Of a DNA stretch of 58,579 bases, positions 44,230 to 53,140 are shown one piece after another. The position numbers and the translations under genes are program-made. Within the stretch, counting starts at the first letter, position 1. Every line of letters begins with the position of its first letter. The notes under the pieces were generated by a model. It ran no database searches, had not been told where the DNA came from, and saw only the letters and a program-made list of their open reading frames with translations. Origin of the DNA: an uncultured Collinsella sp. (GTDB lineage: Bacteria > Actinomycetota > Coriobacteriia > Coriobacteriales > Coriobacteriaceae); the NCBI GenBank assembly GCA_934630735.1, contig CAKTWK010000011.1, positions 1 to 58,579 of the forward strand, written 5' to 3'.

Positions 44230-47225
44230 GCTGGGGACACCCCGTTCGTTGCTGCGGTTTCCGATTCCCCTTTTCTCTGGATTTCGCTCAAAAGCTCGGC
44301 TGCGACTTCGCTGCTTTTGAAACGAATGCTGCAATCTTCTTTCTTTGGGAAAGCCAGCAACGGAATAGTTCCGTACCAGACGGTTTGCTCGTCAATCACT
44401 GATGCGCACAGGCGTCCTTCGGCTTTGATGAGATAGTTGACATTCATCTCGGCAAAAATCGCTTTCACGTCATCGCGTGGAGTCGAAGCAATGGAAATCT
44501 CAAGGGAAATCCCACGGGCAGTGGCATCCGCGAGTGCGGCGGCGAGCTTTTCGAGGCATGCGGCGGATGCGTAGGGCGCGGCAATAAAAATGCTTTTCGA
44601 TGCGTTCGCGATGTCATTCGCAAAAGCCTCCACGGCCCTTGCCGACCTAACGAGGATGTTTCGATCGTCCTGTCTGTTGTTGTTTGCTGCAAAGACTTCA
44701 TACCCCAGCTTGGCGTAGGTCTTGAGCCTCTTTTGGTACATGCGCGCGAGCATAGGTATCGACAGGTCAACATAGTCGAATATCTCAACCAGCTGTTTGC
44801 CCTCGTGGCTTCTGTGTAGCCTGCCCGCCTGCTGCGTTATACTGCCGTCCCAAGATATTGGTGTGGCAATGAGTAGAGTGTCAAGGTAAGACAGGTCGAA
44901 GCCCTCGCCCAGAAGACTTTCGGTTGCGACAATGATTCGATGCTCATGCTCGAAGCCGGGAAGACTATTCAGTATCGCCTTTCTTTCTTTGGCGTCGATT
45001 TCTCCGGTTAAGAGTATGGGTTCGTGTCCACAGCTTTGAAGTAGTCTGCATAGCTCTTCGGCATGCTTTTTTCTTTTAGATAGCACAAGCGGATGCCGAG
45101 CGTTTGATGCGGCCTCGAGGGCATCGTCGACAATCACTTCGTTTCTCGCGGCATGTGCACACAGGAGATCGAGAATTTGGTTAAAGGAAGCCCCTGGTTC
45201 GTAGGTGGGTAATCGAATTCCGGTGAAACGCGGTCTAACAACGCGCTGAATTCCCTGTTGGATTGCTTGCTTTTTTGGGTCGACGATATAGCGAACCGGG
45301 CCGCAGAGCATCGAGAGTGCCCGCGTGAGTCCGTCCGAACGCTCGGGCGTCGCGGAAAGTCCATATACATATTTGGCAGGAGCGGACTTGAGGACAAGCT
45401 CAAGCTGTGGTGCAGCCGCATGGTGACATTCGTCACAAATGATGAGACCGTAATCGCGAACGAACTCCTTGGCTATTGGTTCTCCGGTCTGGGGGTCCTT
45501 GCCGGATAGCGACTGGAATGAAGCAATGTCGATGAGACGGCTCATGGCAGTCTTGCCTCCTCCGATTTGCCCAATGAGCGGAGGCTGCCTTTTGCTGATT
45601 CGTCCTCTTGGGGTTCTGACGGGCTCTCTGTTGTCCGTGATGTCGAGAAATCGCTCGAGCTGGGATTTCCATTGGGCAATGAGCGCAGTCTTGGGAACGA
45701 TGACGAGCGTTGGAAGACCAATGGCAGCGATAAGATAAGCTCCGATGACGGTTTTGCCGAACCCCGTCGGTGCAGACATGATCCCGTCTTCATAGCCGAG
45801 CATCTGTTCGGCGGCAATTTGCTGTTCAGGGCGAAGAGTCCCATTAAATGTCATCACAATTGGATTGTTCGACTTGCGCTTGTCTGAATAGTGGGCAGAA
45901 ACGCCGGCTTCTTGAAGCAGCCACTCAAGTTGAGTCTTGCAGCCTCTGGGAATCGCGACGTAGCCATCTCTAAGTTCGCTGAGGTCTATGTACCGCGGTT
46001 TGCCAAATACCGATTGATGCATAGATTGTGCGCGGAAGAATTCCGGGTTGGCAAATGATGCAAGCCTGCGGATTTCCATTTGAGCTGCGGGGCTTAGCGA
46101 TTTTTCGGGGATATAGAGCATATCAGCCTGCGTGACGGATAGCGATGACGGGAAGTCCCGCGGTGTGAGCGGAAGGCGCTTTCGGGGCCTCTGGGAATGT
46201 GGCGCAGTGGTGTTTGTCTCTGCCGCAGGCGCTATTCCGTGCGGCCTATTTTCGATGCTCTCGATCAGACTTTGCACCGTCACGCGCGGGATTAACTGGA
46301 TTTGCGAAAGGTAAAGCCATTGATCGGGAAAGGGCTCAAATTGTTCGTCAACAAATACACTGTTCCCTTTTCGCTGCGCTTTTCCTTGAAAAGGCAGCGC
46401 TATGAGATTTCCGAAGCCGCCCTCAGGAATGGTGGACTGCGCGGGCAGCATTCGGTCAAAAGCTTCGAAGGTGATCGTCTTGTTGAGCGTCGCTGCTTCG
46501 GTAATAAGGCTGCTTCCAAAATCCCGCGCGGTCTTTGCGCTGGTGAGCTCTAGGAAGAAAAACCAAACATGTGCGCCGTTGCCTGATCTCGATTGCTCGA
46601 CTGCGGCATCGATTCCGTGGCTTTTTGCGACATGTCGAATGGCATTCGTCGCTTCTTTCCAATCGGCTCCGTCAAAATCGATGACCAGGACTTTCGTGTT
46701 ACTGTCTTTATCGAGAACGTATTGGCCTATAACGTCTCGAAGCCTATCGTCATTGCCTCTGAAATGGGCGATGATCGCGGCATCGCTCAACTCGGGGAAG
46801 ATGCGGCTGCTGCATTCCGTGCATTTGACTCTCTGGTGGCTTGCTTTGGGGCAAATGCCTGATTTCCACTCATTTGCGCAGGCGGGCGTATAGCCAATTC
46901 CTCCGTCTTTTCTGCGGTACCCATGAGCGTAAACATCTTTGCGGCCAGTAAAGAGATTGCGGAAGAGCTCGAGTTTGTCGCGCGCTGGGCTCGCGCTAGT
47001 GACGATGCCCTCGACCTGCGCCCGCCTATCGAAAGATTCACCAGCTTTCTCCCATTCTTCGAGCGTTGCGTAGCGGTTGTCTGGACCGTTGCTGCAGATG
47101 ATGATTTGTCGGTGCGGCTCCGATGCGTGAGCAACCGTTTTCTTGAATTGGAATAACTTGTCCCCGATGAGGGCGTATTGATGCGTGATGGTGCTCATGA
47201 GGATGCCGTTCTTGTTAGGGTTCAT
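44214..47225 (-). CDS. TOTE-type conflict protein: primase, SF2 helicase and PLD-like nuclease
   Basis: 1003 aa (first ATG used; an ATG at 47198 is equally possible, neither with a clear ribosome site). N-terminal part with a Cys cluster (CANEWKSGICPKASHQRVKC). Residues ~170-310 form an archaeo-eukaryotic primase domain: VLVIDFDGADW, SGNGAHVWFFF, LPAQSTIPEGGFGNLIALP. Then a superfamily 2 helicase with APTGFGKT (Walker A), IICDECHH (DECH box), YGLSATPERSDG and QQAGRLHR (motif VI). The C-terminal ~140 residues look PLD-like (SIFIAAPYASAACLEKLA). This architecture is known from TOTE conflict systems, thought to act against invading DNA. GC content is visibly below that of the neighbours. Its last codons come from a palindromic repeat. 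Confidence 0.88.
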   Translation of the reverse strand: MNPNKNGILMSTITHQYALIGDKLFQFKKTVAHASEPHRQIIICSNGPDNRYATLEEWEKAGESFDRRAQVEGIVTSASPARDKLELFRNLFTGRKDVYAHGYRRKDGGIGYTPACANEWKSGICPKASHQRVKCTECSSRIFPELSDAAIIAHFRGNDDRLRDVIGQYVLDKDSNTKVLVIDFDGADWKEATNAIRHVAKSHGIDAAVEQSRSGNGAHVWFFFLELTSAKTARDFGSSLITEAATLNKTITFEAFDRMLPAQSTIPEGGFGNLIALPFQGKAQRKGNSVFVDEQFEPFPDQWLYLSQIQLIPRVTVQSLIESIENRPHGIAPAAETNTTAPHSQRPRKRLPLTPRDFPSSLSVTQADMLYIPEKSLSPAAQMEIRRLASFANPEFFRAQSMHQSVFGKPRYIDLSELRDGYVAIPRGCKTQLEWLLQEAGVSAHYSDKRKSNNPIVMTFNGTLRPEQQIAAEQMLGYEDGIMSAPTGFGKTVIGAYLIAAIGLPTLVIVPKTALIAQWKSQLERFLDITDNREPVRTPRGRISKRQPPLIGQIGGGKTAMSRLIDIASFQSLSGKDPQTGEPIAKEFVRDYGLIICDECHHAAAPQLELVLKSAPAKYVYGLSATPERSDGLTRALSMLCGPVRYIVDPKKQAIQQGIQRVVRPRFTGIRLPTYEPGASFNQILDLLCAHAARNEVIVDDALEAASNARHPLVLSKRKKHAEELCRLLQSCGHEPILLTGEIDAKERKAILNSLPGFEHEHRIIVATESLLGEGFDLSYLDTLLIATPISWDGSITQQAGRLHRSHEGKQLVEIFDYVDLSIPMLARMYQKRLKTYAKLGYEVFAANNNRQDDRNILVRSARAVEAFANDIANASKSIFIAAPYASAACLEKLAAALADATARGISLEISIASTPRDDVKAIFAEMNVNYLIKAEGRLCASVIDEQTVWYGTIPLLAFPKKEDCSIRFKSSEVAAELLSEIQRKGESETAATNGVSPAVAVK

Positions 47226-47407
47226 TGGAAAGAGGGTACGCTATTTTGTTTTTTTGGATACCCGGCTCTCATTTTGGTTCGGTGATAGTGGGGTGCAGCT
47301 CCGTGAGCGGCGTTCGCTTTCTGCCAAAATGTGCGACAGCTGTTGCTGAATGGGTTTTAGCGGCTATGAGGCGGGTTGGAGACGCGGGGGGGGCTGCCCT
47401 CAAATAA

Positions 47408-47636
47408 ACCCGGTGGGTAAAAATGGCAAATATGAGTACTGTTGCTAGGTTAGCAACATATCATCTTGAAAGTATTTAAAACCAATTGACTAAGATTTAG
47501 TATATTAAACCCCCTAAACGCGACGATTCGATGCTTTATGGCGCTTGAAATCGGTGGAAGCGGGCAAATTCAGCCAGATTTCGCTGTCACTAAATTGGTG
47601 ACAGTACTCATATTTGCCATTTTTTGCCCACCGGGT
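47408..47636. mobile_element. 229-bp element with terminal inverted repeats (copy 2)
   Basis: Left end ACCCGGTGGGTAAAAATGGC and its near-exact inverted copy at the right end (one substitution, one A more), both continuing to GAGTACTGT. Subterminal hairpins TGTTGCTA/TAGCAACA and TGTCAC/GTGACA lie just inside the ends. Shares GGCAAATATGAGTACTG-type ends and ACTAAATTGGTG with the element at 12963-13192; the interiors are mostly different. Confidence 0.7.
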
Positions 47637-47723
47637 ATCGTTCGGAGCCAATCAAAGCTCCCCAAGCAGCTGGGAATGCGCCGATCGCCAATAAATATCT
47701 TATATGTGGATAGCACATTAAAA

Positions 47724-47790
47724 TGTTGCGGTGGAATAGGGATTGATTGACGGCTAATAAGCCAAAAACGGCCCCTATTTCACCGCAACT
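47724..47790. repeat. 67-bp palindrome, family P copy 3
   Basis: GTTGCGGTGGAATAGGG and CCCTATTTCACCGCAAC arms with the inner GGCTAATAAGCC hairpin and AAAAAC. Only about five differences from the copy at 44163. Confidence 0.8.
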
Positions 47791-47803
47791 GATGTGGGCG
47801 TCC

Positions 47804-48664
47804 CTAGCGAGTTGGCTGGTAGCGGGGGCAGTAGCTGATGGCTATGGCGTCGACGCCTACGTGGGTGGCGATGGTGCAGCCGATGGGGCCGGTGCCGGCG
47901 TCCACGTAGTCCTGGCCTGCGAGCGCTTGGCTGACGAGCTCCTGCTCCTCGGCGGCGCCGGTCGTGAGCACGCGCACGCTGGAGCCTGGATGTTCGGCCA
48001 AAAATGCGAGGCAGTCGGCCATGGTGTTGGCGACGATGCGCTTGGCGCCGCGGCCCTTCTTGATGGCCTTGATCTCGCCCGACTGCCACTCCGGCGAAAC
48101 GGCCAGGCGAATGTTGAGCATCTGCGTCAGCTGGCCAGCGAGCTTGGGCGCGCGGCCGTTCTTGACCAGGTTCTCGAGCGTGCGCGGTATCAGCAGCAGA
48201 TGGGCGTCGGGCAGCGTCGCACGGATCTGCGCCTCGGTCTCGTCCAGGCTGCGGCCGTCCTCGCGCATGGCCAGCGCATACTCCACCAGCAGGCCCTCGG
48301 CGCCCGAGCCGGTGCGCGAATCGATGCAGCGCACGTCGAGCTCGTGGGTCGCGGCCGTCAAGCATGCGTTGGAATAGCAAGCGGACCACTCGCTGCACAG
48401 CGAGATAAAGATCGCGCTATCGTGGCCGTCGGCGAGCACGCGGTCAAAGAGTGCCTTGAACTCGCCGGCGCTTGGCTGCGAGGTGTGCGGCAGCTGCTCG
48501 GAGCCGGCCATGCGGGCGACGTACTCCTCGGCGGTAATCTGCACCTGGTCGAGCAGGTCCTCGCCCTCGATAATCACATGCAGCGGAATCACGTAAATGC
48601 CGAGCTCTTGGGCACGGGCGGGGGAGATGTCCGACGTGGAGTCGGTTATGATGGCAAAAGACAT
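47804..48664 (-). CDS. DegV family protein
   Basis: 286 aa from the ATG at 48664, with AAAGGTG six bases upstream; the longer frame to 48721 lacks a site. Typical DegV N-terminus FAIITDSTSDISPARAQELGIYVIPL, then TSQPSAGEFKALFD, SRTGSGAEGLLVEYAL and the C-terminal GTGPIGCTIATHVGVDAIAI. A fatty-acid-binding role as for other DegV/FakB proteins is expected. A -10-like TATACT lies at 48721-48726 on this strand. Shares a divergent region with the next gene. Confidence 0.92.
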   Translation of the reverse strand: MSFAIITDSTSDISPARAQELGIYVIPLHVIIEGEDLLDQVQITAEEYVARMAGSEQLPHTSQPSAGEFKALFDRVLADGHDSAIFISLCSEWSACYSNACLTAATHELDVRCIDSRTGSGAEGLLVEYALAMREDGRSLDETEAQIRATLPDAHLLLIPRTLENLVKNGRAPKLAGQLTQMLNIRLAVSPEWQSGEIKAIKKGRGAKRIVANTMADCLAFLAEHPGSSVRVLTTGAAEEQELVSQALAGQDYVDAGTGPIGCTIATHVGVDAIAISYCPRYQPTR

Positions 48665-48820
48665 AATTGCACCTTTCGTTGGGGCGCTTGCGCGCCGCCT
48701 TCTGAGAGCAAAGTGCGACAAGTATAGTTGAGTCGCTCCACATTACTAGGTTCAATTGTTGAATAGTCAACAGTTTGAAGTGTCGGTGTGGAAATCGCCA
48801 ACTGGGGAAGAGGGATATCG

Positions 48821-49483
48821 ATGGCGGCATTACAGCTATGCGAGCGGCCGATTGTGCTGTTCGATTTTGACGGCACGGTGGCCGATACGGGTCGGGCGGT
48901 GATGACCTCGACGCGCAAGACGCTTGCCGCGCGCGGGTTTTCGGAGACGCAGATGGGTGACCTGCGTCGCATGATCGGGCCGCCCCTGTGGAAGAGCTTT
49001 CACGACTTTTATGGCTTTTCCCGCGAGGAGTCGCTTGTGGTGGCCGACGAGTACCGCGCCTTTTTTGACGAACTGGGGCCGGAGGAGTATCCCGTGTTCG
49101 ACGGAATCCCCGAGTTACTCGACGGCCTTGCTGCCCAGGGCAAGCGTATGGCCGTGGCGACGTCGCGCATGGAGGCAAAGTGCATTGACATGGTGCATGA
49201 GCTGGGGCTTTGCCAGTTCGAAGCCGTGGTTGGCATGAATCCGCCGCAGGGGCGCGAGACCAAGGCTGATTCGGTCCGCGATGCGCTGGCGGCGCTCGGT
49301 GCGACCGCCGACGAGGCCATGATGATTGGCGACCGCTTTAACGACGTCGAGGGCGCGCACGCGATGGGCGTGCCGTGTATCGGCATTTATTCGGGCGCTG
49401 CGGCGCCGGGGGAGCACGAGGCCGCGGGCGCCGATGCAGTGGTGCACTCGGTGGCCGAGCTTGCTAAACTTTTCGCTATATAA
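48821..49483 (+). CDS. HAD-family phosphatase (phosphoglycolate phosphatase-like)
   Basis: 220 aa, ATG at 48821 after AGAGGGAT. HAD motif I is LFDFDGTVADTG, motif II is in VATSRM, motif III Lys in ETKADS, motif IV in MIGDRFNDVEGA. Cap insertion of the small helical type. The family includes phosphoglycolate and 5'-nucleotide phosphatases; the substrate is not decidable here. Followed after 54 bp by a dipeptidase gene. Confidence 0.9.
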   Translation: MAALQLCERPIVLFDFDGTVADTGRAVMTSTRKTLAARGFSETQMGDLRRMIGPPLWKSFHDFYGFSREESLVVADEYRAFFDELGPEEYPVFDGIPELLDGLAAQGKRMAVATSRMEAKCIDMVHELGLCQFEAVVGMNPPQGRETKADSVRDALAALGATADEAMMIGDRFNDVEGAHAMGVPCIGIYSGAAAPGEHEAAGADAVVHSVAELAKLFAI

Positions 49484-49537
49484 GTATGTGATGTGAGGGG
49501 CGGGCACGCTCGCCGCTCATTGGTAAGGAGGCCGTTC

Positions 49538-50974
49538 ATGAATCAGGTGGAGCAGAGCGTCGCTGAGTATGTAGACGAAGTTTGGGAAGATGTCGTCGCC
49601 GATATCGGGCAGCTGGTGAGCTATCCGTCCGTGGCAGTTTCTGCCGATGCGGAGCCCGGCGCGCCGTTTGGCCGCCCGGTCCGTGATGCGCTCGATTGCG
49701 CGCTCGGCATTGCGCAAAAGCTCGGCTACCAGACGAGCGACGACGAGGGCTATGTGGGCATTGCCGATATCCCTGGCCGCGGCGACAAGCAACTCGCGAC
49801 CATCTGCCATGTGGACGTGGTACCCGCCGGCCCGGGCTGGAATACCGATCCGTTTGCGATGGAGCGCCGCGAGGGCTGGCTGCTCGGTCGCGGCGTGATC
49901 GACGACAAGGGTCCGGCTGTGCTGTCGCTCTACGCCGGCGCCTATCTGCTCAAGCACGGTATCACCCCGCGCTATACCTTCCGCGCGCTGCTGGGCTGCG
50001 ATGAGGAAGTGGGCATGTCCGACGTTCACCATTATCTGGAGAACCACGCAGACCCCGACTTTCTGTTTACACCCGATGCCGAGTTCCCGGTCTGCAATGC
50101 CGAGAAGGGCCAGTTTGGGGCGACGTTTGTGAGCTCCAAGATCGATGGCGGGCGCATTGTGTCCTGGAGCGGTGCCGAGGCGAGCAACGCTATTCCGTCG
50201 CAGTCTATCTGCGAGCTTGCGATTGCCGCCGATGAGCTGCCGGCGCCCGTTGAGAACGCCGACCGCCTGGAGATTACGGCGCTCGATAACGGGCATGCGC
50301 AGATTTTCGCCCACGGCATTGGCGGGCATGCCTCGATGCCCGAGGGAACGATCAATGCCGTCGGCCTCATCGTGGCGTATCTGCGCGAGGCTGAGGATGC
50401 GTTTGGTGCGCGCGACAAGCGCCTGCTGACGCCTGCCGAGCACGAGTTCGTCAAGTTCTTGGCCTTTGTGCACGCGGATGCCTATGGTCGCGGCCTGGGA
50501 ATCGATGCGACGAACGCGGCGTTTGGCCCGCTCACGTGCAACCCCGGCGTCATCCGCGTGGTGGATGGCCACATTGAACAGGTCATCGACGTGCGCTTCC
50601 CCGATAGCACCAGTGCCGATACCATCTGCGAGCAGCTCGAGCCGCTCGTGGGCCGCTTTGGTGTGACGTATCGCGTGGGTCGTGCAAAGGTGCCGTTCTC
50701 GGTGTCTGCCGACGATCCAGCCGTGAGGGCGCTGATTGACACCTATAACGAGTTTACGGGTAAGCATGCCGAGCCCTTCGCCATGGGCGGTGGCACGTAC
50801 GCACGCAACTTTGCCCGCGCCGTCTCGTTTGGCCCCGAGGAGACCGGCCTGGAGCTGCCCGCATGGGGCGGCCAGATGCACGGCCCCAACGAGTGCGCCA
50901 ACGAGGACCAGCTCAAGCAGGCACTTAAGATCTATATCGTGGCGATCCTTCGTTTGAATGAATTAGAGCTTTAA
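49538..50974 (+). CDS. M20 family dipeptidase (PepV-like)
   Basis: 478 aa from the ATG at 49538 (TAAGGAGG upstream). Metal ligands and catalytic residues sit in ICHVDVVPAGPGW, GRGVIDDKGPAV and LLGCDEEVGMSDV. The long insertion domain and the final AMGGGTYARNFARAVSFGPE and GQMHGPNECAN are typical of PepV/Sapep dipeptidases, which hydrolyse dipeptides with two Zn or Mn ions in the cytoplasm. Ends just before a half copy of the GTTACG hairpin and a family P palindrome. Confidence 0.92.
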   Translation: MNQVEQSVAEYVDEVWEDVVADIGQLVSYPSVAVSADAEPGAPFGRPVRDALDCALGIAQKLGYQTSDDEGYVGIADIPGRGDKQLATICHVDVVPAGPGWNTDPFAMERREGWLLGRGVIDDKGPAVLSLYAGAYLLKHGITPRYTFRALLGCDEEVGMSDVHHYLENHADPDFLFTPDAEFPVCNAEKGQFGATFVSSKIDGGRIVSWSGAEASNAIPSQSICELAIAADELPAPVENADRLEITALDNGHAQIFAHGIGGHASMPEGTINAVGLIVAYLREAEDAFGARDKRLLTPAEHEFVKFLAFVHADAYGRGLGIDATNAAFGPLTCNPGVIRVVDGHIEQVIDVRFPDSTSADTICEQLEPLVGRFGVTYRVGRAKVPFSVSADDPAVRALIDTYNEFTGKHAEPFAMGGGTYARNFARAVSFGPEETGLELPAWGGQMHGPNECANEDQLKQALKIYIVAILRLNELEL

Positions 50975-50995
50975 GGTTACGCGGTTTCCCGATCT

Positions 50996-51064
50996 AAGTT
51001 GCGGTGGAATAGTTCCTAGAATGGGCCATTTGATGGCCAAACAGGAACTATTTCACCGCAACTT
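50996..51064. repeat. 69-bp palindrome, family P copy 4
   Basis: Arms AAGTTGCGGTGGAATAGTTCC / complement (G-T pair at one place), inner hairpin GGGCCATTTGATGGCC. Immediately before it, GGTTACGCGGTTTCCC (50975-50990) repeats the left arm of the hairpin that opens copy B at 40887, without its right arm. Confidence 0.75.
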
Positions 51065-51267
51065 CGTTTTTATTGGTGTAAAAGGTGGGCCATGCTTGTT
51101 GGCGGGTTTGTTATTCGTTTGTAAAGCTGGGCCGCGCTTGCGGTAAGGGTCTATCAGATGCCCGTAAGAAAGCGCAGCTGACACTGGCGTCGCCCGATCG
51201 GGGTCGTATCTTTCCAAACAGCAAAGCGGGCGGGGTGCCCGCGAGTCGCATGTATGAAAGGAAGATC

Positions 51268-52206
51268 ATGCTCGATCAGGCTTATTCTCGTCGTCAGTTC
51301 CTCGGCCTCGCTGGCGGTCTTGCCAGCATCGTCGGTCTCGGTCTCGTTGGTTGCGGCGGCTCCGGCGCATCCGACGCCGCCGACAAGGGCAGCGCTGCTG
51401 CTGCCGAGTCCGTCTCCGGCGAGGTGACCTACGACGGCGCCTCTTCGTTCCAGGCTCTCGTCGAGGCTGCTGCCGAGAAGTTCATGGACGCCAACCCCGA
51501 CGTCTCCGTCTCTGGCTCGGGTAACGGTTCGGGCAAGGGCCTGACCGCCGTTGCCGCCGGCACCGTCACCATCGGTAACTCCGACGTCTTCGCCGAGACC
51601 AAGCTCGAGGCCGATCAGGTCAAGAACCTCATCGACCACGAGGTCGCCGTCGTGGGCATGGGCCCCGTCGTCTCCAAGAACGTCAAGGTCGATGACCTGT
51701 CCCTCGAGCAGCTCAAGGGCATCTTCTCCGGCCAGATCACCAACTGGAAGGAGGTCGGTGGCGACGACGCCAAGATCGTCGTCCTCAACCGCAAGGCCGG
51801 CTCCGGCACCCGCGCCACCTTCGAGGCCGCCGTCTTTGGCGACGAGGCCGTCGACTTTAAGGGCGACGCCGAGCTCGACAAGTCCGGCGACGTCCAGACT
51901 CAGATGGGCAGCACCGACAATGCCATCTCCTACCTCGACTTCTCGCACTTCGACGACTCCAAGTTCAACGCCATCAAGGTCGAGGGCGTGGAGCCCAAGA
52001 GCGCAAACGTCACCGACGATTCCTTTAAGATTTGGGCTACCGAGCACATGTACTGCTCCAAGGACGCCGACGAGGCCACCAAGGCCTTCTTGGAGTTCAT
52101 GCTCTCCGACGACGTCCAGGGCAAACTCGTCGAGGAGCAGGGCTTCATCCCCGTTTCTGCCATGAAGGTCGTCAAGGACGCCAGCGGCAAGGTCTCCGCT
52201 AAATAA
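51268..52206 (+). CDS. pstS: phosphate ABC transporter substrate-binding lipoprotein
   Basis: 312 aa from the ATG at 51268 (AAAGGAAG upstream). The signal region SRRQFLGLAGGLASIVGLGLVGC ends in a lipobox Cys and also has a twin-arginine look. Mature protein: phosphate-binding motifs YDGASSFQALVE, SGSGNGSGKGLTAVAAG, NRKAGSGTRATFE. It captures phosphate outside the membrane for PstCAB, encoded directly downstream. Confidence 0.95.
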   Translation: MLDQAYSRRQFLGLAGGLASIVGLGLVGCGGSGASDAADKGSAAAAESVSGEVTYDGASSFQALVEAAAEKFMDANPDVSVSGSGNGSGKGLTAVAAGTVTIGNSDVFAETKLEADQVKNLIDHEVAVVGMGPVVSKNVKVDDLSLEQLKGIFSGQITNWKEVGGDDAKIVVLNRKAGSGTRATFEAAVFGDEAVDFKGDAELDKSGDVQTQMGSTDNAISYLDFSHFDDSKFNAIKVEGVEPKSANVTDDSFKIWATEHMYCSKDADEATKAFLEFMLSDDVQGKLVEEQGFIPVSAMKVVKDASGKVSAK

Positions 52207-52231
52207 GTAATCGCCCCCGGAAAGGTTTGCA

Positions 52232-53140
52232 ATGGCAAAACAGCTGCCAAAGCGCGACCTTGAGAACGTGGGCCTGGGCGTCACGGGCGCGTGCGTAGCG
52301 CTCGTGACGCTTGTCGTCGCCGCGCTCATCTTTATGGTCGCCCAAAAGGGCCTCTCGGCTTTTGTTCAGGACGGCGTTTCGGTCGTCGAGTTCTTTACCG
52401 GCACTAAGTGGGACCTGGCCAACACAGCCGAAAACGGCCTGCCCTACACCGGCGCTCTGCCCCTGATTGTCACCTCGTTTGCGGTCATGGTGCTCTCCAC
52501 GCTTATCGCGCTGCCCATCGCTATCGGCTCTGCCATCTTTGCGGTCGAAATCCAGCCTAAGTTTGGCTCCAAGGTCTTTCAGCCGCTCATTGAGCTTTTG
52601 ACCGGCATTCCCTCGGTCGTCTTTGGCCTGATCGGTTTTCACGTGGTCGTCGGCCTTATGAAGAGCGTTTTCCATGTGAGCACGGGTCTGGGCATCTTGC
52701 CCGGTGCCATCGTGCTGGCCGTCATGATTCTGCCGACCATGACCACCCTTTCGGTCGATGGCCTGCGCGCCGTGCCCGATAGCTACCGTCAGGGTTCGCT
52801 CGCGCTGGGCTATACCCGCTGGCAGACCATCTGGCACGTGGTGCTCAAGTCCGCCATGCCGTCGCTCATGACCGCGGTCATCCTGGGCATGACCCGCGCC
52901 TTTGGCGAAACGCTCGCCGTGCGCATGGTTATCGGCGGCATCGAGGCCATGCCGACGTCGCTGCTGTCGCCGGCGTCCACCATCACCACCACGCTTACCA
53001 CGTCCATGGCGGTCTATGCCGAGGGTTCGGCCCAGGACGACGTCTTGTGGGCGCTCGGCCTGCTGCTGATGGGCATGAGTCTCATCTTTATCCTGATCAT
53101 CCATCTCATCGGCCGCAAGGGGGCGAAGGCTCGTGGCTAG
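52232..53140 (+). CDS. pstC: phosphate ABC transporter permease PstC
   Basis: 302 aa, six TM segments, and the binding-protein-dependent permease loop (RQGSLALGYTRWQTIWHVVLKSAMPSLMTAVILGMTRAFGE). Follows pstS by 25 bp. Forms the membrane channel with PstA; the two genes overlap by eight bases. Confidence 0.95.
   Translation: MAKQLPKRDLENVGLGVTGACVALVTLVVAALIFMVAQKGLSAFVQDGVSVVEFFTGTKWDLANTAENGLPYTGALPLIVTSFAVMVLSTLIALPIAIGSAIFAVEIQPKFGSKVFQPLIELLTGIPSVVFGLIGFHVVVGLMKSVFHVSTGLGILPGAIVLAVMILPTMTTLSVDGLRAVPDSYRQGSLALGYTRWQTIWHVVLKSAMPSLMTAVILGMTRAFGETLAVRMVIGGIEAMPTSLLSPASTITTTLTTSMAVYAEGSAQDDVLWALGLLLMGMSLIFILIIHLIGRKGAKARG

Larger units (their letters stand above)
47226..47803. other. gene-free accessory region with two repeat elements
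   Basis: 578 bases between the TOTE-like gene and a DegV gene, AT-rich for this genome. It contains the inverted-repeat element 47408-47636 and the family P palindrome 47724-47790. The small reading frames here run through these repeats and are not supported. Confidence 0.6.

Noticed and set aside
47775..48398. Minus-strand frame overlapping the second DegV gene
   Set aside because: Overlaps the DegV coding sequence in another frame; no family match.
51065..51267. Possible PHO box before pstS
   Set aside because: No repeat matching known phosphate-box patterns was visible.
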